Shown here one piece after another: positions 46,534 through 57,913 of a stretch of 64,000 bases of DNA. How positions within the stretch are numbered: the stretch's first letter is position 1; every line of letters starts with the position of its first letter. Origin of the DNA: Atherinomorus stipes (Eukaryota > Chordata > Actinopteri > Atheriniformes > Atherinidae). The stretch covers positions 97,001 to 161,000 of the forward strand of contig JALJCO010013417.1 in the NCBI GenBank assembly GCA_023101725.1, in the 5' to 3' direction. The notes below the pieces were generated by a model. It did not search any database and was not told the origin of the DNA. It saw only the letters and a list, made by a program, of their open reading frames with translations. Made by a program: the position numbers and the translations under genes.

Positions 46534-49302
46534 TTGCTTGCCAAGGGGGAGTCTGATTTACAAAAGTATGTTGGTGATGCAAGAGCAGCAAATGGGGGGG
46601 TTATGCAGATCCTCGGGAATTGGCAGGTGGTGTGCCAGTTTGATTCCCTGGCTTTGGTCGCCGATTTTTTAGTAGCAGATGTACCATCGGGAGACATCCT
46701 GCTTGGCTTCGACTTTTTATCCAAGTACGGTGCTGTGGTTGATCTCTGTAACAAGACTTGCCGCATAATGGGGAAGTCATTTCCCCTTGTAGATCTTAAT
46801 CCAACCCTTGAACCACAGACTGTTGTTGTCCATTCAGATACAGTCATACCACCTCGAAGTGAAGCCATCATTTCAGGTATGGTCCAGAGTGCTTGGGGGG
46901 ACTATACAGAGGGAATGCTTGAGCCATCTTCAGCCCTGTCGAAGCACTGTGACTTACTTGTTGCCCGGGTGGTGTGTAAAGTGGAGAAGGGCACGTTGCC
47001 AATACGGGTCATTAATGTGACTAATGATGCTTTAATGTTAAAAAAGGGCATGAAAGTGGGGACGCTTTTTACTGATATAGATGTTGATGAGTTGGGGGGT
47101 TGGAAGGAGGAGGGGAAAAATGATCCACTGCCCTGGACAGTGGATGGTCTTATGGATCAGCTTGGGGTAGGAGGTAAAGGTCTCTCAGCTGAACAAATTA
47201 TGGCAGCAAAACAGTTATTGCTTAAAAATCTTTCCGTTTTTAGCCAAGGCGAAACTGACCTAGGTAGGACCCATTTGACCATGCATGAAATTGACACAGG
47301 TGATGCTAGGCCTATTAAATTACCTCCACGAAGAGTACCCCTCCACTTGCAACAGGAGGTAGGAGAGAACTTGAAACAAATGCTTGACGGTGGCATCATT
47401 AGGCCCTCATGCAGCCCATGGGCAGCACCTGTAGTTTTGGTGCGGAAAAAAGGGGGTGGGCTGCGGTTTTGCGTTGATTATAGGAAACTGAATGATGTCA
47501 CTTGTAAGGATGCATATCCTCTTCCAAGGATAGATGATGCTCTTGACAGTTTAAGCCATGCCTGCTGGTTCTCCACTCTTGATTTAGCTAGCGGGTACTG
47601 GCAGGTGGAGGTTGATCCTAAAGATCGCCACAAAACTGCCTTCATAACACGCCAAGGGCTGTTTGAATTCAACGTGTTGAGCTTTGGTCTCTGTAATGCA
47701 CCGAGCACATTTCAAAGACTCATGGACTTAATCCTAGCAGATTTGCAATGGACAACGTGTCTGGTGTATTTGGATGACATTATTGTATTCGGGCGGACAT
47801 TTCAAGAACATTTGGCTCGCCTTGATGAGGTGCTTGGAAGACTCCGGGAAGCTAATTTGAAAATTAAACCTTCCAAATGTAATCTGTTCTCTACTCAGGT
47901 TCACTATTTGGGGCATGTCATTTCTGCTGAGGGGGTGATGGCAGACCCTTCTAAGGTGGCTGCAGTAAGGGAGTGGCCTGTCCCAAGAAACCAGACTGAG
48001 GTTCAGAGCTTTGTAGGCTTAGCCTCCTATTACAGGCGTTTTGTTAAAGGCTTTGCAGATATTGCCCGCCCGTTGCACCGGCTCGTGGAAAAAGGAAAGC
48101 GTTTCCAGTGGACTGAGGATTGCCAGCGAGCATTTGAACAACTTAAAGCCTGTCTTATTACTGCTCCTGTGTTGGCCTATCCAGATCCCAGCAAAACATT
48201 TATTTTAGATACTGATGCCAGTGATGTAGGGATCGGGGCTGTCCTGTCACAGGAAGATGGGGGTCATGAGCGAGTTGTTGCATATGCCAGTAGGGCGCTT
48301 ACGAAACAAGAGCGCAGATATGCTACAACTAAGAAGGAGCTTTTGAGTATGGTCACTTTTACGAAACATTTCAAACATTACCTGTTGGGTAAAGAGTTTG
48401 TTCTTCGTACTGATCACAATTCTTTACGGTGGCTGCATAATTTCCAGGGGCTGGAGGGGCAACTGGCTCGCTGGGTTGAGCAGCTTGCCACCTTCCAGTA
48501 CAGAATTGTACATCGGCCTGGTAAGCTCCATGGAAATGCTGACGCTCTTTCGCGGCTGCCTAATTTTGGTGATGGGGAAGGGCTGGGTCAGGAGGTTTCA
48601 GACAGTCAGGGTGTTTTAAGGGTGTGTGCTGTGCAGGAGCCTCCTCAGGATCCCCCTAGTGGAAGTTGGGACATCGATGAGCTAGGTCAGGCTCAAAGGG
48701 ATGACGATGACCTGCGGCAGATTATTGACTGTAAAAAACAGAGGAATTGTCAGATGCCAGAGGACCCCAAATTTCAGAAGTATGTCCCTGTGTGGGATCA
48801 GTTACACATACGAGACTCTAGGCTAGTGAGGATTCCCCCTGCACATACCGATGCTGCATCCCAGGTACAGGTGGTTTTGCCTCGCTCTTTGGTATCAAAG
48901 GTGTTAGCACAGTTACATGGGAGTACCACAGGGGGCCACTTGGGTGTACAGAAATTGCAGGGCAAGGTAAAAGACCGTTTTTACTGGCCAGGTTGGTTTG
49001 GGGATGTGAAACAGTGGGTAAAGGAGTGTGTAGATTGCTCCTCTCGCAAGACCCAGGGTAAACCCCCATGTGCTCCTTTGCAGCCATCAATTACATCAAG
49101 ACCATTTGAGCGGGTGGCGTTGGATATATTGGGCCCCCTCCCAGAAACCCCTAGGAAAAATAGATATATTTTAGTGGTGGGGGATTACTTCTCTAAATGG
49201 ACTGAGGCTTTTTCCCTCCCTAATCAGGAGGCGAGCAGCATTGCTAAGGTGTTGACCGAAGAATGGGTTTGTCGCTTTGGGGTCCCTCGTAGCATCCACT
49301 GA
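46534..49302 (+). pseudogene. Ty3/gypsy pol, part 1: protease remnant, RT, RNase H, integrase N-terminus
   Basis: A 922-codon frame. Residues about 50-70 (DILLGFDFLSKYGA) are the C-terminal half of a retropepsin; the DTG active-site segment is absent. RT follows, with LDLASGYWQ near residue 348 and the YLDD catalytic box near 412. RNase H shows DTDASDVG near 559 and HNSLRWL near 626. The integrase has the H-H-C-C zinc region (HGSTTGGHLG to CVDC, about 794-832) and the first catalytic Asp in LDILGPLP near 863. The frame stops at 49300-49302, just before the second catalytic Asp, through a frame change near 49295. There is no real start codon, as the 5' part is lost. Confidence 0.92.
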
Positions 49303-50338
49303 CCAAGGTCGTAACTTTGAGTCCACATTATTTACTGAATTGTGCAGACTTTTGCAAATTCACAAAACCCGTACATCTCCCTATCATGCGCAGTCTGATG
49401 GTTTGATAGAGCGTTTTAATCGTACGCTGTTATCTATGTTGTCGCTGTTCGTGGAGGATAATCAGTTAAACTGGGACACTTTGTTGCCTTATGTGATGTT
49501 GGCATACCGGAGCAGTGTTCATGCTAGCACGACATTTACTCCCTACAAAGTTTTGTTTGGGCAGGAAATTGTGTTGCCAATTGACATCATGATGAACTTG
49601 GACTCTCAGGAACAGTTTTCCTCTGTTAATGATTATGTGTCTAAGCTTTCTGACACATTGTCTACCGTTGTGGCCGCAGTTAAAAAACACCAGGCCAGGG
49701 CCTCAGAGAGACAGAAAAGCTCCTATGATGTTAGGGCCAACTTCCAGTATTATTCAGTAGGGGAGCTGGTCTGGGTGCAGAATAAGGCCAAGAAGCGAGG
49801 ATTGTGCCCCAAATTACAGAGAAAGTACAAGGGCCCGTTTCGGGTGATTGAAAGGGTGACAGATGTACTCTATAAACTAGTACTAGTGGAGGGAGGTCCT
49901 GATTGTGTGGTGCATTTCAATAGACTTAAGCCCTATACCTCTCCTTTGACAGCAACGAGTGCTCCAGGGTCCCAGAGGGCCGGTCGATCTGGATCTCAGC
50001 CGGCCATACCGTTAAGACAACAGCGCTCAGAAGTTCAGCTTGGTGCCAGCTGGGTTCCTCATCGTTATCCCAGCCAGGATGTCCCTAATGGAGTGAGGAG
50101 TTCGTTGGGGGAACAAGAAGCCCTGGATCCCACCTCAGAGGATGCTGGGAGCACAAAGAGGGGGTCGTTGGGGGTTCCATCAACGTCTGCATCAACTTCC
50201 TCTGCTGGTGCATCGATATCCTGCCCAGGAGTGCAGCAGCCACAATGTTCAGGGGACGAGTCAGCAGCGGAAGGGAAGCGCCCTGTACGCCAGCGAAGAC
50301 TACCTGTTTGGTCCAGTGACTATCAGATGTCACCGTAG
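49277..50338 (+). pseudogene. Ty3/gypsy pol, part 2: integrase core and C-terminus
   Basis: The next frame continues the integrase with TDQGRNFES (second catalytic Asp) and GLIERFNRTL (catalytic Glu). A basic region and the GPF/Y-type module follow (KYKGPFRVI, about 49826-49852), then HFNRLKPY. A Ser/Pro/Gln-rich tail of about 120 residues ends at the TAG near 50336, some 26 bp before the polypurine tract. It overlaps part 1 by 26 bp in a different frame, so the break is one small indel rather than a programmed site at gag-pol. Confidence 0.9.
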
Positions 50339-50363
50339 GGACTCAGGGATGAGTCCTTTTTGC

Positions 50364-50378
50364 GAAGAGGGGGAAAAG
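50364..50378 (+). promoter_or_regulatory. Polypurine tract
   Basis: GAAGAGGGGGAAAAG directly precedes the TG that starts the 3' LTR. This is the expected place for plus-strand priming in LTR elements. Confidence 0.8.
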
Positions 50379-50859
50379 TGTGGTGAGCTTCTGAGAGACA
50401 TGACAGTGACGTCAGGAGCAGGGACACCTTAATGACTGATATGGTGCAGCTGTGATGAGTGAGTCCGTGGTAGACAAGGTGATAAGTATGAGAGATGTGG
50501 GTGGGCGAGGAGAGAGCAACACGTTCGGCGACACGGCATTCTGTTAGTGGGGGTGGGTGTCGCTCGCAGTGATTTAGAGCTGCCGGCGGTGAAGACAGGT
50601 AGCCAGGGGGAGATTGTTCCTGCGTGAGGAGGGGAGGCTGGTCGCCTCCTGTAGTTAGATCAGGGCCCTTTGTAGAGAGTGCCGTGCAGCCATCGCTCTC
50701 TGTGTGGCCGCTGCAGCATTCGTTGGCCGCCACTAAGTCCTGTTCTCGCCGTCCAGCGAAGCCGTTTCCCCGGGGAGTTGGACGGCGGCACAAGCTCAGA
50801 CCCCGGGGGCGGGTCTCGCCGAGCAGGCGAGCTAAGTACACTCTTTCACTTACTACTTT

Positions 50860-50867
50860 TATATATA
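50860..50867 (+). promoter_or_regulatory. LTR TATA box
   Basis: TATATATA within ACTTTTATATATAGATTG in the 3' LTR; the likely core promoter of the element. Confidence 0.5.
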
Positions 50868-51291
50868 GATTGTTTATTAATTAGTGTGCGTGTATGTGTA
50901 ACAGGTTGACCTATTTTTATGGTGTATGACGTAGTGGGGTTGCCGGGGCGGAAGTGACGGGTTTGTGGGTGGGCGGTCCACAGGCGCAACTAACTGCAGG
51001 CTAGCGGTGTGTGGAGTGGTGTGTTGACCGTGCATGCTGTGTAAAGTGTGCCTTATGAGCTAGTGAAACTAGCCTGATGTGCAGTGGGTTCTCTGTTCAG
51101 CGTGCTGTGTTCAAAGCGTGCCCTAAAGCTAGTGAACCTAGCCGATGTGTTGTGGATTGTCACTGGGACTGTAGTGGACTTTAAGTAAAGGCCAGTCTGT
51201 GGCTGTGACCGTCCAGAAGGAAGCCTGTGCCCCGACCCGTGTCCTTCATAGATCCCCCCCCTCCACATGTATTTTAGGAACTTAGTCTATT

Positions 51292-51297
51292 AATAAA
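51292..51297 (+). terminator. LTR poly(A) signal
   Basis: AATAAA is followed by GATTATTTTATTG and a CTGTCTGTGTGTCC GT-rich stretch near the LTR end. Confidence 0.6.
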
Positions 51298-51351
51298 GAT
51301 TATTTTATTGTACTACATCCCTGTCTGTGTGTCCGTTCTGAGGTTCTGACA

Positions 51352-52432
51352 TTCTTAACTTCCAGTTGAAGGTAAAAACCCACATTTATTACACATGCTA
51401 AAAGAAAAAAGCAAAAACTAAATAAGCATACAATATTACCAAAGCATCTATTTACAATGAAATGAAGAAAAGAATAATTATGCAGCCGTACGTCTGTAAG
51501 CCTTACAGCTCGTGTGATTAATACGGGTCTCAGTTCCCAATGAAGAACTTAGACATGTGGACATTTATGGACATGTGCACATTTATGGACATGTGGACAT
51601 TTATGGACATTCTATGCAACAATAACAGTCACAGAGCGACAATTTAATCATTATTATACATTTGTTTAGTATGTAACAGATATTTAACCTGTACTGGTGA
51701 AATTATACAGACATCTTACAGAAATTAGTTCAGTCATTCATTTATTTATAATTGAACTTGTGTGGATTCAGAACATCTATTTTACAAGAACAGATGAAAT
51801 GAACTTTATTCCGTTTATGTTTAAAAGTGACGTCATCAGGAACAGAGATGAAGCTGAGTTTGGCAGCAATGACATGAAATGATGGAGGATCGTCACCGTC
51901 CCAGTTCTGCCTTTTTACCGCACTAACCTGCACATCCAGCCCTGAATGTGCACTTCTGACAAGTGCGCACTTCATACAGGGTGTAGGGTTTGGGGGGGGT
52001 ACTGGGACAGCGCCTAACTTTACATAGAGCACGTGGATGTGTACTGCAGCTGAGGGAAGCGCTGTCTGGAGCTGTCTTGTCTCTGACACAGTGGATAATA
52101 AAAGATACGTTGCCAACCTTCAGTTAGTGTTTCCTTTGTGGTTAATATCTCGGAATTATCCTCTGTGATAAATTAACTATTTTTAAATAAATTCCCAAGC
52201 GATTGGAACCTGTATGAAGCACAAACAGATTAATAAACTCAGTCTCTTCAAGATTTCGGCTCGACACTCGCGGATGACGTAACGAGGCCTCGGTTAGTGT
52301 GGTCACGTGGCTTTTGGCATGCTGACACTTCCACCAAAACAGAGCTAGCAAGACTTCTGGTTCATAAGATCGAGGCGGAGTCGAGCAGACGAGCTCGAGC
52401 AGAACATCCCTAACAACAGCTCTCAGATCAGG
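51352..52432. other. Region upstream of the membrane-protein gene
   Basis: No coding sequence recognised. A short tandem of ACATTTATGGACATGTGG (18 bp, about 3 copies) lies at 51556-51612. Just before the gene, CRE-like TGACGTAA (52275-52282) and an E-box CACGTG (52304-52309) occur in a moderately CpG-rich stretch, which could be promoter. That role is inferred only. Confidence 0.45.
51556..51612. repeat. 18-bp short tandem repeat
   Basis: Three to four copies of TGTGGACATTTATGGACA with minor changes. Confidence 0.85.
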
Positions 52433-52532
52433 ATGAAGGACTACTCTCTGGGCCGAGTCTTCGTCATCACCGCGTGCTCTTTGGTCTTCGTGGTCGTGTT
52501 GGTCGTTAACGGGTTGGCCGGAGCGGGAACAG
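52433..52532 (+). CDS. TspO/MBR-like membrane protein, exon 1
   Basis: The ATG at 52433 opens 33 codons plus one base and ends at donor ACAG|GTCAGT. The peptide starts MKDYSLGRV and continues with a strongly hydrophobic segment, VFVITACSLVFVVVLVVNGL, a first membrane span or signal anchor. The VVNGLAG ending resembles the first helix of tryptophan-rich sensory protein-like proteins. Phase 1 at the donor matches exon 2 exactly (G|GT). It is the first ATG after a CpG-rich leader. The gene continues over an intron of about 5.4 kb full of repeats. Confidence 0.8.
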
Positions 52533-53147
52533 GTCAGTTTCCGGCCCCGGTGGTCCGCCAGCCCGGTCCGCCGTGTCCACAGCCCCGGAGCTGGTTCCAG
52601 GCTCCGGGCTCCTGGTTCCAGGCTCCAGGGGCTCCAGGCTCCAGGCTCCTGGTTCCAGGCTCCAGGCTCCGCTCATGAAACTGCTGCAAATGTGAACTAC
52701 GGGGCGTTTGTTTGCCTTATTTTGTGCTGATTTGCAGGTTACGCGATGCGTTTTGTAACGTAGGAATGAAGAGTTGTTCGGAGTTCACGCAGCTCTTTAT
52801 TCGCTAGTTTACTTCGTTATTGTTCACATTTGCCTGGTAAATGTGTAGGGGAACTTTTATTATTACTCAGAACAACAAAGATTCCAGTTTCTGGACAGAA
52901 ACAACCGTCCTAGTTCCCCTGGATCCTCTGGAAAGTTGGAACAGGGAACTTTAAAAGCCAAGGCGTGTCCCACATCTGGATGGAGTTTCCTTCCTCGCTT
53001 ACTGTGACTCACAGAGAAAAAGTCAAACACGTCCACATGTTTCTCAGAAAATGTGCCAGTACAGCTTTTGCTATGAATTTTTCACCAGATGTCGGCAACA
53101 GCCCAAGTAACACAAAGAAATCCGAACATTTATAAGGTTGCACTCTT

Positions 53148-53852
53148 TTGGCAGATACCCGATATGCCGATATTGTAAAATTCACGTCACCGATATCCGA
53201 TACAGATATTAAAGCTGAAAAAAAAAGAAAAGCAATCATTGCAAATAGCAGTTTTGTTATCCGTTTCCCACACTTTAAAAAAATAGGGGTGGGGAAAAAA
53301 TATTGATACACTGAAACATTGCGATATTTTCATATGCCAATATCAAATCGTTTTTGAAAACGAGACATCCTTATTTTACTTACAAAATCTCATGAGATTT
53401 CGTGAATTCTCATGAGATTTCATATCAGACCAATGAAATATCACAAGATTTCGTTAGTAAAATAGATGGATACCCCGTTTTTAAATGTCAATGTGATATC
53501 AGCATATGAAAATATTGTGAAATTTTTGTGAATTTTCGTGTTATTTTGTAACAGAATGATGAAATATTGCAAGATTTCATGAGTATAATAGATCGATACA
53601 GCATTTTTAAATGTCAATATGATATCAGTATATCAAAATATTGCGATATTTCAGTGTATCTATATTTTTTCCCACCCCCGGTCTTAAGAAGTTTTGAAGT
53701 CTGTAAAAAATAAATTTTTCAAGAAGAAAAAGTTTTAGGTTTTTTTTTAGACCTCAGAAACAGCGGGCTGATATTGGTGGGGTGGCCGATGTCCGATACT
53801 GAGTTTTAAGGCCGATATAGGCTGATACTGATAGGGGGCCGATTATACCTTA
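53148..53852. mobile_element. Second copy of the nested MITE pair, inverted
   Basis: The outer sequence (GATATTAAAGCTGAAAAA at left, GGCCGATATAGGCTGATACT at right) is the reverse complement of 7391-8156. It includes CATTGCAAATAGCAGTTTTG and the CAGACTTYAAAACTTCTTAA flank of the inner element. Its outermost TIR tips are missing or diverged. It lies in intron 1 of the membrane-protein gene. Confidence 0.75.
53284..53686. mobile_element. Inner MITE, copy 2
   Basis: TAGGGGTGGGGAAAAAATAT at left and ATTTTTTCCCACCCCCGG at right form inverted ends, with GATACACTGAAA / TTTCAGTGTATC next to them. It occupies the same site within the outer element as copy 1. Confidence 0.78.
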
Positions 53853-54080
53853 ATACAGCAGCACATGTAAACGTCATCATTAGTTATGTAATAATGCTCA
53901 GTATTAAGCTACATAACCACAAAGCGGGCTGTTATAAAGTCCTAAAATTCAGTGGCACTGGTCCCATGTTGGCTCCGTCAATGAAATCTAAGTATAGTTT
54001 CATACAGCAGATACGAATTTAAACTACTACAGCAACAAGTAATCAGCCTTCAGTACACATGGATGTATATCCACAAATAC
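53853..54080. other. Intronic, no feature seen
   Basis: AT-rich intron 1 sequence between two MITEs. Confidence 0.5.
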
Positions 54081-54641
54081 ACACTCAGAAACAGAGGTAC
54101 CAGTTTGTACCTGAAAGGGTCCAAAGCTTGTTGCTGGGGGGGGGGGGGGTTCTTTCTGAAAGACATTTCTGTACCTTCATGGTCCATTTTTGTACCTTAT
54201 CAAGCTGTATGAGTTAATAAAGTACAATTAAACCAATTAAAGATGATGAATAAAAGTCAATAAAATAGAGATGATGACAACAATCAAAGATGCTAATAAT
54301 AAATGAATAATTATTATAGAAATATTAGGCCAAACACATATATGATTATACATATAATTATTACTATGATTATTATGAAAATCATAATATAATAACTATA
54401 ATTATACTACTGTTTAGAAGTACTGCTATTTATAGTTATTGTACATCGTTTAAATGCTGCAGGTACCCTTAGGGTTGGAATGGTACAAATGTGTACTTTC
54501 TATTACTTTGGAGCCTTTTTCATAGTATATAGGTACTTCTGGCCTCATAAAGACCAATATTGTACTTTAGAGAGAATATTTGTAACAAATGTACCTGCAG
54601 GTACAGAAATGATCCTGTCTGGTACCTCTGATTCTGAGTGT
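54081..54641. mobile_element. MITE with ACACTCAGAAACAGAGGTAC ends
   Basis: The left 23 bp (54081-54103) and right 23 bp (54619-54641) are inverted complements with one mismatch. GTACC/GGTAC and TGTACTT motifs recur near both ends, giving a foldback subterminal structure. A 13-base G run interrupts it near 54137. No coding capacity. Confidence 0.82.
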
Positions 54642-55159
54642 GCACGTGCAACAACCCAAATAGATTAAAACTCCTGAGTGAAAATTACTGTACACAGTTA
54701 TTTACCAAATTATGATATAGTTTAACAGGAATCGGAAAATCGGAATATTTCTCCTGTCAATTCCACTTAATGTTTGAAGCTTGAATTATTTCCCTTAATG
54801 TACACAGCTAAAATGACACTGATGTAATCAAACAGCGTTTTCAAAAATGAAGCATCCGCTGCGATTGCAGCGTTGTTGGTACAGAAACGCATCAGATGGA
54901 AACTTTGATCCGCGCAGTCCTGCATGTTTATGCAAACCGCTACGGGGGGGAACGGACAGCCTGCCGAAGGTAAGAGCTTATTCTGTCTGAAGGCAGGAAT
55001 ATTCAGGACATTCCAACCCCCCCTTGTATTTGCAGCCATGCCGTGGCTGGTCACGTGCTCGCTCGGTGGTTGTGTGTGGGGTTTTTCATGCTGGGGGAGC
55101 GGTCATCATTCAGCTGATGATGATCAGCTTGGTTTCTATTTAGTTTTTCTCTCCTCCTC
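54642..55159. other. Intronic, no confident feature
   Basis: Mixed sequence in intron 1. No gene on either strand. Confidence 0.45.
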
Positions 55160-55341
55160 ATTCGGGTTGTTAGGTGTTGGAAAACACCCCCCCAAGTCCC
55201 CGTCACGACATTCAGGTGATCCACCGTGGCCCCTGAGCAAGGTCCTCAGCCCCCACCCACTGCTCCCCGGGTGCTTGAGGTAGTATGCAGAGCCTGAATT
55301 CCCCCTCTGGGGTCATAACAGAATCTAAAAAAAAAAAAAAA
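55160..55341 (+). mobile_element. SINE-like element with A-tail
   Basis: TGGCCCCTGAGCAAGGTCCT followed by CACTGCTCCCCGGGTGCTTG and CCCCCTCTGGGGTCATAA then A15 form a short retroelement of a type very common in fish. The 5' head is not resolved. Confidence 0.55.
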
Positions 55342-55616
55342 ATCGATACACTGAAATATCGCAATATTTTCATATGCAGATATATTGATATTTAAAAACG
55401 ATCTATTTTACCAACAAAATCTTGTGAGATTTCGTAACAGAACAATTGAATCTCATGAGAAATCACGAAATCTCGTGTGATTTTGTGACAGAATGATAAG
55501 ATGTCGTGAGATTTTGTTGGTAAAATAGATCGATACTGTGGTTTTAAATATTGATGTGATATCGCCATATGAAAATATTGCGATATTTCAGTGTATCGAT
55601 ATTTTTCCCACCCCTA
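55340..55616. mobile_element. Inner-type MITE, copy 3 (not nested)
   Basis: AATCGATACACTGAAATATC at left and GATATTTCAGTGTATCGATA then TTTTTCCCACCCCTAA at right, with the same CTCRTGAGA modules inside. Here it lies alone, next to a SINE A-tail, without the outer element. Confidence 0.75.
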
Positions 55617-55669
55617 AATTATTTCAAGGATAAGTTTCTTTTTTTCCAACCTGGAGCTTATTTGCAGGA

Positions 55670-56180
55670 GTTCATACGTGCATTTACTCACCGGGAAAGT
55701 TTCTGCATCACTTTGAGTCCTACGGGAGATAAAACACTCAGTCGCCCTTCAGTCCAGCGGCGGAGACGCGGCAGCCTCTATATCAGACATTATCTGCAAC
55801 AGAACTCCTTCATTTCATCAATACTTTAAGCAGAAGGAAGGAAGGAACGAGTACGATTGTCCTGTGAGTCCAGATTTAGCTTTCCGTTATCAGTACGACA
55901 CACTTGATGCACGCTTTCAGCTGAGAAGAGCAGCTGCTGCCAGACAACAACAAAAACACAAGTTTGTGAAACTCTGAACTCACAGAACAAAAGCACTCAT
56001 TCGTTCGTTTATTCTACTTAAAGCATTGATGAGATGAAGGAGTTTTACTGCAGATAATGTCTGATATGGTGGCCGCCCCGTCTCCACCGTGATACTGGAC
56101 ACCGAAAGGCAACTCAACATAAAATCTTCCCAAGGACTCAAAGTGATGCAGAAACTTTACAGTGAGTAAATGCATGTGGA
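55670..56180. mobile_element. Foldback element with arms of about 150 bp
   Basis: The left arm (about 55677-55840: GCATTTACTCACCGGGAAAG, CTGCATCACTTTGAGTCCT, TATCAGACATTATCTGCA) is repeated inverted in 55990-56178 (TGCAGATAATGTCTGATA, AGGACTCAAAGTGATGCAG, AGTGAGTAAATGCATG), roughly 80% alike by eye. The loop is about 150 bp. It is a non-coding foldback or MITE. Confidence 0.75.
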
Positions 56181-57913
56181 AACTGCTAGAAATAAGGTCT
56201 TAACTGGAAAAAAGAAAGACGTCCTTGAAGTCATGCTGCACTCCTGCCGTCTCGCTGACAGCTCATCTGCAATGATGTCTGTGAATGTTGCAGGTCTGGT
56301 TTCTGTCCGTGTCTGGGTGTTGTTCTGATTATCTTTTACTGCTGCCTTCACTGCGCTGGAACCAGAGTATGTTTCTCTTATTAAGTCAAGTCAATTTTAT
56401 TTGCTTTAAAGTTGTACTTCCATGGTGATTTCATTAATATTTCTGTGTTCTCCATTATTATTGAATGCATTCTGCATCGTTTCTGTTTAAAAAAAACTTT
56501 TGGGATATTTTTATACCGAGTTAATTTTATACAAGAAGAGGGGGGGGGTGGACCAAAAGAAGTTTTTGGGGGTCTTCATCAATTAATTTCTGATTGGTTG
56601 GTCCCTCACAGTAAAAGAAAGGAGGAGCGCTCCGCTCTCTTTTCTTATCTCAGAAAAAGGAAAAAGGGGCGGACAAATAAGTTAGTTGGGGAAGGAAAAA
56701 AAAAATTAGGTTAATAAGATTTTCAACTCGGACAGAGGTGTGGTGTGGTCTTAATTGGAGGGGGTGGGGGGGGGGCAGTTGCCTGAAAAAAAAGAAGAAA
56801 GAGGAGAGGGGTAATGTGAATTGGAAAGGAGGGGGGAGGGGGGGAGTCTGTTCCGATCTTTTTTTTTATTGATTTGTGAGGGGGGAGGAAAGGAGGGGGG
56901 GAGGGAAGGAAAGGAGGAAGAGGAGAGGGAAATAAAGGGGAAAATAATATTTCAGAAGGGAGGAGGAAAAGGGGAAGGAGGGGGGGGGTTTAAACACAGC
57001 AGCGACCGATAACAAAGCGCTGAACAGAGGTAAAAACAGAAATTAAATCTCGCAGTGAGAACATTAAAACAAATATTAAAACATAAAGACAATCAACACA
57101 ACAAACGGTAAAAACGGTATAAATATCAGAAAAAGTAAGACTTGAAACAACAGACAGAATCAGAAAAACGGCTCATGAAGGTGGAACGGCAGGACAAACA
57201 GGTGAGTTTAAGAAGGGACCTAAAAACTGCCAGAGATTACAAGTGTGAACTGTTTTACCACAGAGGTTTGTTCTGCAGGAAAAACCAGGGTGAAGGGCGG
57301 ATCGCTGCGACGAGTGCGTCAGGTACTCCTGAAATTTCAGGTGATTTATTTCAGGGACAGAGCTCATTAATAACTAAAACTGTAGATATGCCAGAATTAG
57401 CCCGAGGGTTATTTTTCATCGCCGTCCCGACAGAATGCCACCCTAAAACATGAATAAAAACAATAAAAACACAAAGTCATTCTCACACATGACACATTGA
57501 ATAAAATGCAACACACACAAGGATAATATCACAACACAGCTCACATACTTGCACATGATCCGACAGAACGGTTGATGAGACACAAGAACATTGTGATGAA
57601 GATGCTAAAATAATAAACTGTGCAGCCCTACTCCTCATCCTTTTTTTTTTCTCTTGCCTTGTCAGGTCCAGCAATATACCAATAATTATGTCAAATGCAG
57701 TCAAAAACAAACATTCAAAACAATAAAATAAAATACTTGGCATAGCAAGTCTGTTCAACACAACAAAGCAGCCAGATCATCATTCTGCTGCTACCGTGCT
57801 GGACAGGACACGCTGAAAAGAGAGAAAATAAGAGAAATGAATTCAAACGAAACCAGAGACGTGTTTCTAGAAGCAGGCAGGACGTCATTAATCTGAATAT
57901 TTCTGACTTCCAG
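56181..57913. other. Intron 1 end: SINE/LINE-like fragments and a low-quality block
   Basis: AGTCAAGTCAATTTTATTTG at 56385 and GAGTTTAAGAAGGGACCTAA near 57203 resemble the two parts of a common fish repeat. Between them, 56520-57000 is a purine-rich, homopolymer-heavy block that looks corrupted. From 57480 to 57913 nothing is recognised. Confidence 0.45.

Larger units (their letters stand above)
46511..51351 (+). mobile_element. 5'-truncated Ty3/gypsy LTR retrotransposon
   Basis: This unit contains, in order, a protease remnant, reverse transcriptase, RNase H, integrase, a GPF/Y-type module, a polypurine tract (50364-50378) and a 3' LTR (50379-51351). The 5' LTR, primer-binding site, gag and the catalytic start of protease are missing. 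The order RT-RNaseH-IN is that of Ty3/gypsy (Metaviridae). A frameshift in the integrase makes the copy non-functional. The left edge is placed only approximately. Confidence 0.93.
50379..51351 (+). mobile_element. 3' LTR, 973 bp
   Basis: It begins TGTGGTGAGC after the polypurine tract and ends GGTTCTGACA, giving TGT...ACA ends. It contains a TATATATA box (50860-50867) and AATAAA (51292-51297), so U3, R and U5 can be placed roughly. An imperfect direct duplication of AGCTAGTGAAACTAGCC-type sequence lies at 51057-51081 and 51127-51149. No second LTR is in the window, so the end is set by motif, not by comparison. Confidence 0.8.

Noticed and set aside
51742..52116. A 124-codon minus-strand frame upstream of the membrane-protein gene
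   Set aside because: No recognisable domain, no splice or start context; probably chance or old repeat.
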